This document shows, one piece after another, positions 14,773-22,683 of a DNA stretch of 64,000 bases. The notes under the pieces were generated by a model. That model did not search any database. It worked only from the letters and a program-made list of their open reading frames with translations, and had not been told where the DNA came from. Where the stretch lies: NCBI GenBank assembly GCA_050258755.1, contig JBLMZI010000011.1:62001-126000 (forward strand), read 5' to 3'. Numbering within the stretch: position 1 is the stretch's first letter; each line of letters begins with the position of its first letter. Made by a program: the position numbers and the translations under genes. This DNA comes from JBLMZI01 sp050258755. GTDB taxonomy: Bacteria; Bacillota; Syntrophomonadia; Syntrophomonadales; DTU052.

Positions 14773-17523
14773 TTACGGGATGATTGTATCCGGAATGGCT
14801 GCAGGCGTTTCGGGATTTGCCGTCGTCCTGCCAAGCTGTCCGGAATCGTTTCGGCCCCAGGAATACACAGAACTTGATCCTCTGGCCAGGCAGTGGTATC
14901 CGCCGGCTGCTATAGCGTAGTAGCCGGGCGCCAAAATTGCGGTCGGGGTGGACCGGTCGCCGTTCGCGGATTCATAGGTGTCCTGTGTGCCGCCAGGAGT
15001 CGACCCCTGCTGTCCGTACATATTACTGCCCCATACGTAAACCTGTTTTGAACTGTTGAGTGCCATACTGTGCGAATACCCGGCGGCCACCTGCACCACA
15101 TTCGTCAGGCCTGCGTTTGTAGGATAGTATGCGTCTGCGGGGGTTGTCGAACCATCGCCCAGCTGCCCCTCTGAATTGCGTCCCCAGGCTTTGAGTTGGC
15201 CATCATTCATGACCGCGAGCGCGTGATTGTAACCTGCCGCGATCGTTTTGACGCCGCTCAGATCGACTCCAGCCGATGCCTTGACCTTCACCGGCAACAG
15301 ACTTGATGTAGGCGTACTGCCAATCCCAAGCTGACCATACTGGTTATCACCCCAGGCGTACACATAACCGTCTTCGGTTAAGGCCATGGAATAATTGGCC
15401 CCGGCGGCAACGGCGACGATATTGCTCAGTCCGCTTACCTGGAACATGGAATCAACCGTGTCGGTGTTTCCGTTTCCACATTGCCCGTAGCCGTTAGCGC
15501 CATAGGTCCAAACCGTTCCATTGGTTTTTAAAACGACAACGTGATTCATGCCGCCTGCCGCCATTTTGACATCCGCCAGACCGTCCGGCTTGATTAGCGT
15601 GGTGGTCGTCGTGGTCGTCGTGCCACCACCTCCGCCGCCGCCCCCACCACTGCTGCTCGTCGTGGTCGATTGGGTCGTGGTGGTTGTGTTGGTTGTGCCA
15701 GATGTAGTTGAAGCAGCCGACGTCCCTGTGGACGTCGCCGCCGCGGCCAACGCCGTGCTTACCGATTGGGGAACCGCAACATCCAGGGTCTGACTCATCG
15801 TCTGCACAGCGGAGGTAACTGCCGCAACAGTTGCGACCGGCGAGGCCGCCGGCGCGGCTGGTTGTGCGGCCTGTGCCGCTTCCATGGCCGCGGCCGCCTG
15901 TGCGGCTGCTGCCGCTGAAGCTGCCTGTGCAGCTGCCGCGGTTGCGGCCTGTTGTGCTTGTTGGGCTGTGGCTGAAGCAGCTGCCGCGGCTGCGGCCTGC
16001 TCGGCCTGCTGTGCCGCCTGCTGCGCCGCTGCCATGGCCGCTTCTTGCTGTGCTGTCATGGTAATCGGTTGGGGCGCAGGAGCCGGAGCGATTGTTGCCA
16101 CCGCGGCGACAATTCCCATGATGGCCGGAGCCTGGGCTGCAAAATCTGATTTCTCAGAAGCCGACATCGGCGCCGGCGTCGATGTTGCGCCGTCTGAACC
16201 GGTACTGACCCCCTGACCGGAAGATACACTGACGGTCCCCCCGGCCGAGCTGCTTACACTCACTGAACCATCGGCGCAGCTAATAGACTGAGTCCCCGCT
16301 CCGACCCCGCAGGAGAGAATCGTGCCCCGAATCCCTGCCACGCCCCAGGGCATGTCGACTTGAACGCGTACCCGCTTCGCGGACGCTTCCTTATACCAGT
16401 TTTTCTTTACATCGTCGCCGGGGGGGCCGGCGAACAATCGGGCTGAATTCACTTCATCCGCGCTTGGTCCGGCAAACGTTTTGGACGCCTCGGACGATGC
16501 CGCTGTTTTCTTTTCCTCATTGTTGAACAGATAACTCGTTGCTATAACCCCGTAGAATTTCCCCTGGGTCAATTCAACTTCCGCTTTATCAATCGCCGTG
16601 CCGGGTGTTCCATCAGCCCGGATATACATCTGCCCCTGCCCGCTTTTCACCCGAAAAACCGTTTTGGGGGCACATAGAAAACTGGATCCGTCCGGATAAG
16701 ACAAGTCTGCCTCACCGGTATCTCCAGTCCGAATAGTCGATCCTGCCGGAACCGCGGTCTCAGTGGTAATCGATTGTTCCCGCCCGCCAGGGACCGTCAA
16801 AAAGGTCTGCCCTTTGGTCGGCTTCACCATCACTGTAAGCGCGGTTCTCCGCAGCTGTGGGGCAGTACTGATCAACATCCCCAGCGCCGTGGCAACATCG
16901 CCGCGGTTGGCGTACCAATCCGGGTGAAATTTATTATTGATCGGCACGATCATGTCCGAATCGGCCGCGATCAGAATCGCTGCTCTGGCCCAGTGTTTTG
17001 CCGAAACGTCCGTCACCGTGCTGACCGATGCAATCGGAGGGGCCGGCTCCTTTGACAAGGCAAGCAGTAAAGAAGCCAGCTCAGCCCGGGTGATTTTTCC
17101 GTTCGGTTTATACAGCTTGCCGGCATAGCCTTTGGTCATGCCGGCGGCTTTAGCGCCTTCGATGTATGGATAAGCCCAATACTTGGGGTTCACGTCTTTA
17201 AAAGACGGTTTTTTAGGAGTGATCGCCTTAACCTTGCCGACCTTGCACAAAATCGCCATCATTTCGGCCCGAGTGATATAGCCGTAGGGCTTAAAGGTCC
17301 CATCCGGGTATCCGCCCATAACGCCCTTGCTCATTAAAAACTGAATGTATGGATAACTTTTTAAGGTCGTGCTGACATCTTTCGCCGGCCCGGAAACTGG
17401 CGCATTCGGCTGAACCAAAGGTCCCGCCGCTGTACTGGCCGCCATCGCCGGGGCTTGAACAACACTTAGCAACATTCCGGCCAACAGAAGAACGGCCAAT
17501 CCGGTTCGGGTCTTCCCCCTCAT
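14773..17523 (-). CDS. S-layer-anchored surface protein: SLH repeats, FecR domain, Ala/Gln-rich region, RCC1 propeller
   Basis: The product has 916 residues from the ATG at 17523, with GGAGGGGG 7 nt upstream. A signal peptide spans residues 1-29. Three SLH repeats (about 52-220; YPDGTFKPYGYITRAEM, YKPNGKITRAELA) should bind cell-wall polymer. A FecR-like domain follows (about 230-440; VPAGSTIRTGDTGEADLSYP and WGVAGIRGTILSC). Then come an Ala/Gln-rich coiled-coil-like stretch (490-560), a Thr/Ser linker with runs of nine Gly and eight Thr, and five RCC1-type repeats (650-916; NGYGQCGNG, QYGQLGIG, SEGQLGDG, MYGQQGS, DSGQLGR) expected to form a beta-propeller. Repetitive codons make the linker prone to length change. 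The function is probably surface display or adhesion; the partner is unknown. Confidence 0.85.
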   Translation of the reverse strand: MRGKTRTGLAVLLLAGMLLSVVQAPAMAASTAAGPLVQPNAPVSGPAKDVSTTLKSYPYIQFLMSKGVMGGYPDGTFKPYGYITRAEMMAILCKVGKVKAITPKKPSFKDVNPKYWAYPYIEGAKAAGMTKGYAGKLYKPNGKITRAELASLLLALSKEPAPPIASVSTVTDVSAKHWARAAILIAADSDMIVPINNKFHPDWYANRGDVATALGMLISTAPQLRRTALTVMVKPTKGQTFLTVPGGREQSITTETAVPAGSTIRTGDTGEADLSYPDGSSFLCAPKTVFRVKSGQGQMYIRADGTPGTAIDKAEVELTQGKFYGVIATSYLFNNEEKKTAASSEASKTFAGPSADEVNSARLFAGPPGDDVKKNWYKEASAKRVRVQVDMPWGVAGIRGTILSCGVGAGTQSISCADGSVSVSSSAGGTVSVSSGQGVSTGSDGATSTPAPMSASEKSDFAAQAPAIMGIVAAVATIAPAPAPQPITMTAQQEAAMAAAQQAAQQAEQAAAAAAASATAQQAQQAATAAAAQAASAAAAAQAAAAMEAAQAAQPAAPAASPVATVAAVTSAVQTMSQTLDVAVPQSVSTALAAAATSTGTSAASTTSGTTNTTTTTQSTTTSSSGGGGGGGGGTTTTTTTTLIKPDGLADVKMAAGGMNHVVVLKTNGTVWTYGANGYGQCGNGNTDTVDSMFQVSGLSNIVAVAAGANYSMALTEDGYVYAWGDNQYGQLGIGSTPTSSLLPVKVKASAGVDLSGVKTIAAGYNHALAVMNDGQLKAWGRNSEGQLGDGSTTPADAYYPTNAGLTNVVQVAAGYSHSMALNSSKQVYVWGSNMYGQQGSTPGGTQDTYESANGDRSTPTAILAPGYYAIAAGGYHCLARGSSSVYSWGRNDSGQLGRTTANPETPAAIPDTIIP

Positions 17524-17680
17524 TTTAGAACCCCCTCCCAACCATGTGCATTCTATACCAATCTGCACTTGCGATCTGTCGCTGTAATTTAGATCATCTT
17601 CGACATGGATTTCAAAATATCCTACTAATTTTTGATTTTGCCATCATGTCCCTGTTTTCGGCTGCGCGATTTTCCTGCGA

Positions 17681-17711
17681 AAAAAGGCGTTGAACCTTAA
17701 GATCCAACGCC
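17681..17711 (-). terminator. Intrinsic terminator after the ferredoxin gene
   Basis: On the minus strand, arms GGCGTTG/CAACGCC around a 12-nt loop are followed by a run of T (plus-strand A at 17681-17685), 27 bp after the stop of the ferredoxin gene. Confidence 0.8.
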
Positions 17712-17737
17712 TCAGTTATTTTATTCTGGTTGTTGAT

Positions 17738-18115
17738 TTACCCGTGGATCAGCCGCGGCAGACACCGCGTACACGTCCAAAGCGCCTCTCCCCGGTGCTT
17801 CACCGGCAGCAAATAGCTGTCCTCTTCGCTGGTCTTACAAAAACTGCAGTGCTGGGGAATATACTTCTTGGCGTGCTCTGCCTGATGAATCCGGACCGCG
17901 TGCTCAGAAAACGCCTCCGCCTCGCGCGTTTCCAGCGAAAGCGCGCCGGTGGGGCATACGCCAAGACAGAATCCGGCACCGTCGCAAAGGGCCTCCCCGA
18001 TCACCCGGGCTTTGCCTTCCACCAGCGTCAAGGCCCCTTCAGCACACGGCGAGATGCAGGCTCCACAGCCATTGCAGAGGTCTTCGTCAATCTTTATGAT
18101 CGTTCTGTTCGCCAT
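17738..18115 (-). CDS. 2[4Fe-4S] ferredoxin-like protein
   Basis: The product has 125 residues from the ATG at 18115, 8 nt after AAGGGG; a GTG two codons earlier is too close to it. An N-terminal double cluster domain contains C-x2-C-x2-C-x3-C (LCNGCGACISPC) and a second set (LCDGAGFCLGVCP), in which the second Cys of the usual four is changed to Gly or Ala. A C-terminal extension has two CxxC pairs (CSFC, CTRC) that could bind zinc or another cluster. It is the third gene after hcp and a cupin, so it is a plausible electron donor for the hybrid cluster protein. A terminator follows. Confidence 0.82.
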   Translation of the reverse strand: MANRTIIKIDEDLCNGCGACISPCAEGALTLVEGKARVIGEALCDGAGFCLGVCPTGALSLETREAEAFSEHAVRIHQAEHAKKYIPQHCSFCKTSEEDSYLLPVKHRGEALWTCTRCLPRLIHG

Positions 18116-18147
18116 GGTCACCGCCCCTTTCGGTATCTCGTTTCGAC

Positions 18148-18471
18148 TCAGAGCCTCACCGACCGGATCATTGTCAGCATCATTTTAAACGGTTCCGGAG
18201 CCTTCAGCGCATGCGGTTGTCCGGCCGGCATCAGCAGCATTTCACCAGCGCTCACCGGGTAAAGCGTACCCGCGATGAAGATTTCGGCTTTACCGTCGAG
18301 AATCTGAACCAGCGCATCGAACGGGGCCGTGTGCTCACTCAATTCCTGACCGGTGTCAAAAGAAAATAACGTGACCGTTCCGCCAGACTGTTTAATCAGG
18401 GTTTTGCTGACCACCGAACCTGGCTGGTAGTCGACAGCGGAAATCGTGTTTATCGGGTTTGTACCCATCAT
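18148..18471 (-). CDS. Small cupin-domain protein
   Basis: The product has 107 residues from the ATG at 18471, 6 nt after AAGGGG; an upstream in-frame GTG lies before that site. A single conserved cupin barrel is visible, with an FDTGQELSEHTAPFDALVQI motif and a GEMLLMPAGQPHALKAPEPF motif that supply the metal-binding His and Glu positions. Cupins of this size often bind a metal and a small ligand and sometimes act as sensors. Position between hcp and a ferredoxin gene, with short gaps, suggests a role in nitrosative stress handling, which is inference. Confidence 0.85.
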   Translation of the reverse strand: MMGTNPINTISAVDYQPGSVVSKTLIKQSGGTVTLFSFDTGQELSEHTAPFDALVQILDGKAEIFIAGTLYPVSAGEMLLMPAGQPHALKAPEPFKMMLTMIRSVRL

Positions 18472-18497
18472 GACCCACCCCTTTCGAAAACCGGACA

Positions 18498-20117
18498 CTA
18501 TCCGAGAATCGCCTTTAAGTCTTCGTCTGCAGTCGTAATCGGGCGAATGCCGTAGCTCTCGACCAGCACCTTCAGCACGCCGGGCGAAATGAACGCCGGC
18601 AGGCTTGGTCCGAGACGAATATCCTTAATTCCAAGGTACAGCAGCGTCAGCAAAATCGAAACCGCTTTTTGCTCATACCAGGACAGGACCATCGATAGCG
18701 GAAGGTCATTCACGCCGCATTCGAAAGCATTTGCCAGGGCCAGGGCAATTTGCACCGCTGAGTAGGCGTCATTGCACTGCCCAACGTCAAGCAGCCTTGG
18801 AATACCGCCAATGTCGCCAAGGTCTTTATCGAAGAAGCGGAATTTGCCGCACGCCAGGGTCAAAATCACCGTATCTTTCGGAGCTTTCTCCACAAATTCG
18901 GTGTAGTAGTTCCGGCCAGGCTTGGAGCCATCACAACCGGCCACCAGGAAAAAGTGCTTAATGGCCCCGGACTTAACGCCCTCGATAATTTTGTCAGCGA
19001 CTCCAAGCACCGCATTGCGGGCAAATCCCCCCATCACGGACCCCATGTCTTTATCCTCCGGGAACCCCTGCAGTTCGAGTGCTTTGGCGATCACCGGCTC
19101 AAAGGCGCCGTTTTCCACATAGCTCACATCGGGCCAGCCGACCGGTCCGGTCGTGAAGATCCGATCAACATACTCCGGCTGCGGAGCCTGGATGCAGTTC
19201 GTGGTCATCAAAATGGCCCCCGGGAATGCGGCGAATTCCTTTTTCTGATTCTGCCAGGCAGTGCCGTAATGCCCCACCAGATGTTTATACTTTTTCAGTT
19301 CGGGATAGGCATGCGCCGGCAGCATCTCACCGTGGGTATAGATGTTAATCCCCTTGCCCTCGGTCATTTCCAGCAGCCGTTTCAGGTCCAGCAGGTCATG
19401 CCCGGAAATGAGGATGCACTTCCCCTTTTTAGGGCCGAGCTGGATCCTGGTCGGTTCAGGATGGCCCAGTTTTTCCACATGGCCGTTGTCCAGGAGTTCC
19501 ATTGCCCGAAGATTGATTTCGCCGCACTTCAAAACCAGCCCAAGCAGGCTTTCCCCGTTCGTGTCCCTGGCGTGCACCGCCGTCAGGGCATCGTAAATAA
19601 AGGCATACACGGCATCATCTTCTTTGCCCAAAAGCCGGGCATGATACGCATACGCCGCGGCTCCGCGAACGCCGTATAGTAAAAGTTGTTTCAGGGAACG
19701 AATATCCTCGTCATCGCTCAGGCCTTCCAACCCGGCGTGCTGTTCCCCCAGATTCACCAGTTCCGCAATATGCGCCGACGGGTGAAACACGATGTGGTCC
19801 GCCTTTTCGGCCGCCGCAGACCCCAGTTGGGTTTTGAGCGCCACCGTCCGATTCATGGTTTCCCGGATGAACCGGTCAATTACCGTGTCATCGAAATTGA
19901 CATTGGTCAGGGTCATGAACAAAGCTTCCAACACAAAATGGTCCAACTTTGTGTCGCCCTGACCCTTTTCCCTGGCTGCCCGGGCTAACGGAGCCAATTC
20001 CCGCAGCGTATAGGATAAGACATCCTGCAGCGCTGCCGTTTCGGGCTTTTTGCCGCATACCCCCGCCGATGTACAGCCGGTTCCTTTTGAGGTCTGTTCA
20101 CATTGGTTGCAAAACAA
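18498..20117 (-). CDS. hcp: Hydroxylamine reductase / hybrid cluster protein
   Basis: The 539-residue product has the full length of a class I or II Hcp. The N-terminal cluster Cys set is MFCNQCEQTSKGTGC with C21 (C3, C6, C15, C21). The hybrid-cluster region includes GHDLLDL, THGEMLPAHAYPELK, MTTNCIQAP, GCDGSKPGRNYYTEF, LACGKFRFF and VGQCNDAYSA, where the family's cluster ligands lie. Hcp reduces hydroxylamine and nitric oxide. The start is TTG at 20117, 7 nt after GGAGGG. Upstream, a TATAAT (minus strand, 20152-20147) has no well-spaced -35, which fits an activated promoter; no activator site was confirmed. It leads an hcp-cupin-ferredoxin operon. Confidence 0.96.
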   Translation of the reverse strand: MFCNQCEQTSKGTGCTSAGVCGKKPETAALQDVLSYTLRELAPLARAAREKGQGDTKLDHFVLEALFMTLTNVNFDDTVIDRFIRETMNRTVALKTQLGSAAAEKADHIVFHPSAHIAELVNLGEQHAGLEGLSDDEDIRSLKQLLLYGVRGAAAYAYHARLLGKEDDAVYAFIYDALTAVHARDTNGESLLGLVLKCGEINLRAMELLDNGHVEKLGHPEPTRIQLGPKKGKCILISGHDLLDLKRLLEMTEGKGINIYTHGEMLPAHAYPELKKYKHLVGHYGTAWQNQKKEFAAFPGAILMTTNCIQAPQPEYVDRIFTTGPVGWPDVSYVENGAFEPVIAKALELQGFPEDKDMGSVMGGFARNAVLGVADKIIEGVKSGAIKHFFLVAGCDGSKPGRNYYTEFVEKAPKDTVILTLACGKFRFFDKDLGDIGGIPRLLDVGQCNDAYSAVQIALALANAFECGVNDLPLSMVLSWYEQKAVSILLTLLYLGIKDIRLGPSLPAFISPGVLKVLVESYGIRPITTADEDLKAILG

Positions 20118-20279
20118 GCGTCATCCCTCCATTTTTTAATTGACTAATTATACTCCTTTTATCCCGTATCAAAGATCAAAAAGAGCCCTTTTTAATAGGA
20201 CTAATGTTAACCTCTTTATCTGCTATTATATTACCTAACTTACTTCCATTTTCGCAAGATATCTTTTTCGACATGCTTA

Positions 20280-20546
20280 CTAATAGGGTTCGTAGCGCTC
20301 TTCCATTTCGATTAAGTGGGTATAGTAGTCCGGAATCTCCTTGATGTGCGCCCAGGCGATCTTCCCGGTTTGCATCGGATCATCATTGGTAACGTTGGTC
20401 TCCGGGTCCCTCGTTCCATGTTCCAGCTCGACCTCAAGCCCAACTCGAAACTGTTCCAGCTTCACATTATCCCACGGAATACCGAGGGTATCCCCAATCT
20501 TTTTTGCCTCATCAGCCGAAAACCGGCTGTATTCCTTAAAACTCAT
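20280..20546 (-). CDS. DUF5661 family protein
   Basis: The 88-residue acidic protein matches the DUF5661 pattern: FSADEAKKIGDTLGIPWD near the start, LEQFRVGLEVELEHG in the middle, and IAWAHIKEIPDYYTHLIEME at the end. The family is widespread in bacteria and has no assigned function. It stands alone on the minus strand between the hcp promoter region and the KimA pair; the 160 bp on its 3' side (20118-20279) carry the hcp promoter. A ribosome site GGGAGAA lies upstream of the ATG. Confidence 0.8.
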   Translation of the reverse strand: MSFKEYSRFSADEAKKIGDTLGIPWDNVKLEQFRVGLEVELEHGTRDPETNVTNDDPMQTGKIAWAHIKEIPDYYTHLIEMEERYEPY

Positions 20547-20642
20547 CGACGTTATATTTTCTCCCTTGTCCCGATTAAAGTGAACCCCCTTTATATTATG
20601 AAGAAAGTCGAATTGCTATACCGGGTTTTCAGCGGCCGGATA

Positions 20643-22550
20643 CTACGGGCGAAAGCTTCGTTCAATGCGATGGTACGAACCGACCGGCTTGGTTCCCGCG
20701 AAGCCGAGATCCTCGAGGTAAAACGGCAGTACGGTCACGGCGAGGTCACGGCGGCTGAATAACGCATTGGCAATGAAAACGCTGGTATTGTTGTGAAGGC
20801 TCATTTGCCACCATTTTGACACAAAGAATTGCGGCAGCAGCACAGTAATCACGTCACCGGGCTGTGAAGCGTGTTCTTCCGAGTCGATGTACTTGACCAG
20901 CGGTCCAACAACCTCCCGATAGGGGCTGAACTTGATAATTAAAGGAATATCGGTGTCCAGTGCCTGCCACTTGGCGCGAAGCTTGTTGGCTTCGCCCGGA
21001 TAGGTTTCAACGTGAAATGCCTCGACGTCCGTGGCGACGCTTCGCCCGTAGCGCAGCGCTTTGATGACCATGGCATTGAGGCTTTCGACCGGAACAATCA
21101 CATGATGCCGGAATTTGGGATTCAAATCGATCCGGTTCAGGCATGCGTTTGGAATGTCAAGCTGGGAGGCAACCGCTTTGTAGTGCCCGTGAATCACTTT
21201 CATCAAGATGACCAGAATCGGAACGATGAGCACGACAATCCAGGCCCCTTCATGAAATTTAGTCCAGCCCAAAATGGCTGCCGCGATCAGGGTCAGCACT
21301 GCCCCAGCGCCGTTAATGAGTGCCTTGGACCGCCAGTCTTCCGGTCTTTCTTTTAGCCAGCGCGCAAACAGCCCGGTTTGTGCCAGCGTGAATGACGTGA
21401 AAACGCCGACGGCGTAGAGCGGAATCAGCGAATGGGTGCTGCCTTTGAAAATGACTACCAGAATAATCGCAATCAGGGCCAGAATTGCGATTCCATTGTT
21501 GAAATTCAGCCGGTGCCCGCGCATGGCAAACTGACGCGGAACGTACCGGTCCTGCGCAATGACCGAAAGCAGCGTCGGAAACCCAGCGAACGCAGTGTTG
21601 GCGGCCATCACCAGAATCAGTGCGGTCACGGCCTGCAGAAAATAAAACATGAAGCCGCGGCCGAAGATCTGGGTGGCTAATTGGGCCATGATCGTCATCT
21701 GATGCGAAGGAACCGCGTGATACAGGTTCGCCAGATAAGCAACCCCGCCGAACGTCAGAATCACAAAAATCGCCAAAACGAAATACGCAATCTTGGCATT
21801 GTGCGCCGGGGGATCCTTAAAGTTGGGCACCGCGTTACTGATGGCCTCAACCCCGGTCAAGGCGGCACATCCGGACGAAAAGGCTTTCAGTATTAGAAAG
21901 ACCGACACCAGTCCGGTTCCGATTTCCGGGTGATCAATCCCGGTCGGCGGCGGGTAGGCGGTTCCTGTTCCGTGCCGGAACACGCCAACGATGATCATAA
22001 CAAGAACACCGGCTATAAAGGCATAGGTGGGGATGCCGAAGAGATGGGACGATTCGCGCAGGCCGCGCAGATTTCCCAGCGCGACCAGCAGAATCAGCAT
22101 CAATGCGATGGCAACCCGGTGTTCGAAAAAGCTTGGGAAAGCGGATGTGATGGCGGCGGTTCCTGCGCTGATGGAAACAGCAACCGTGAGAACGTAATCG
22201 ACCGAGAGCGCCGCCCCGGCAATCAGCGCGTAATGATAGCCCAGGTTATCTTTCGCCACGACATAGGCCCCGCCGCCCTCCGGGTAATTCTGGACAACCT
22301 GCCGATATGAAAAAATCAGGATCATCAAGAGCAGAATAATTACGCCCGCAATTCGCGGCATCCAGACGAAAGATCCCAACCCGATCAAAGGGATCATGAC
22401 CCACAGAATTTCATCCACCGCGTAGGCCACGGATGAAATCGCATCACTCGCCAGGATCGGAAGCCCCCAAAAGACACTGTACTGTTCGTCGCTTAATCTG
22501 CTGGTCTCCAGTTTCTTGCCGAGAATCCATCGTTTAAGCTGCATCGGCAC
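20643..22550 (-). CDS. kimA: KimA-like potassium transporter (APC superfamily), copy 1
   Basis: The product has 635 residues from the GTG at 22550, preferred because GGAGGAG lies about 7 nt upstream and the start then matches the paralogue in length. About 12 transmembrane segments are followed by a cytoplasmic C-terminal domain of about 180 residues. Motifs match Bacillus KimA (YdaO): SSDA/ASDAISSVAYAVDE, NYPEGGGAYVVAKDNLG, VSISAGTAAITSAFP, KAFSSGCAALTGVEAISN, FKDPPAHNA and LHNNTSVFIANALF. KimA imports potassium with protons at low external K+ and is controlled by cyclic di-AMP in Bacillus. It is about 85% identical by eye to the gene just upstream, from which it is separated by a hairpin with a T-run 27 bp before its start. 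Confidence 0.85.
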   Translation of the reverse strand: MPMQLKRWILGKKLETSRLSDEQYSVFWGLPILASDAISSVAYAVDEILWVMIPLIGLGSFVWMPRIAGVIILLLMILIFSYRQVVQNYPEGGGAYVVAKDNLGYHYALIAGAALSVDYVLTVAVSISAGTAAITSAFPSFFEHRVAIALMLILLVALGNLRGLRESSHLFGIPTYAFIAGVLVMIIVGVFRHGTGTAYPPPTGIDHPEIGTGLVSVFLILKAFSSGCAALTGVEAISNAVPNFKDPPAHNAKIAYFVLAIFVILTFGGVAYLANLYHAVPSHQMTIMAQLATQIFGRGFMFYFLQAVTALILVMAANTAFAGFPTLLSVIAQDRYVPRQFAMRGHRLNFNNGIAILALIAIILVVIFKGSTHSLIPLYAVGVFTSFTLAQTGLFARWLKERPEDWRSKALINGAGAVLTLIAAAILGWTKFHEGAWIVVLIVPILVILMKVIHGHYKAVASQLDIPNACLNRIDLNPKFRHHVIVPVESLNAMVIKALRYGRSVATDVEAFHVETYPGEANKLRAKWQALDTDIPLIIKFSPYREVVGPLVKYIDSEEHASQPGDVITVLLPQFFVSKWWQMSLHNNTSVFIANALFSRRDLAVTVLPFYLEDLGFAGTKPVGSYHRIERSFRP

Positions 22551-22577
22551 TTCGACTCTCCTCCGAACCGGGCGCAC

Positions 22578-22627
22578 AAAAAAAGGCCGGTCTAAAAAGT
22601 ATCTATAGCATCCTTCTTAGACCGCCC
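22578..22627 (-). terminator. Terminator-like hairpin between the two kimA genes
   Basis: Minus-strand arms (10 bp, one mismatch; GGCCGGTCTA on the plus strand at 22585-22594 with 22618-22627) are followed by seven T. The T-run ends 27 bp before the start of the downstream kimA copy. It can serve as terminator of the upstream gene and as leader attenuator of the next. Confidence 0.7.
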
Positions 22628-22683
22628 CGCTATTCGCCTGTATCGCACCGATGCCTGCGGCTTTTCGGCTCGCCGGATAGTTC

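Noticed and set aside
15548..16216. Plus-strand frames rich in Ala, Cys, Pro and Val
   Set aside because: They are shadows of the repetitive Ala/Gln/Thr/Gly codons of the SLH-RCC1 gene on the other strand.
20118..20279. FNR/HcpR or Rex operator upstream of hcp
   Set aside because: TTGAT and GTTAAC fragments exist, but no complete symmetrical site was found.
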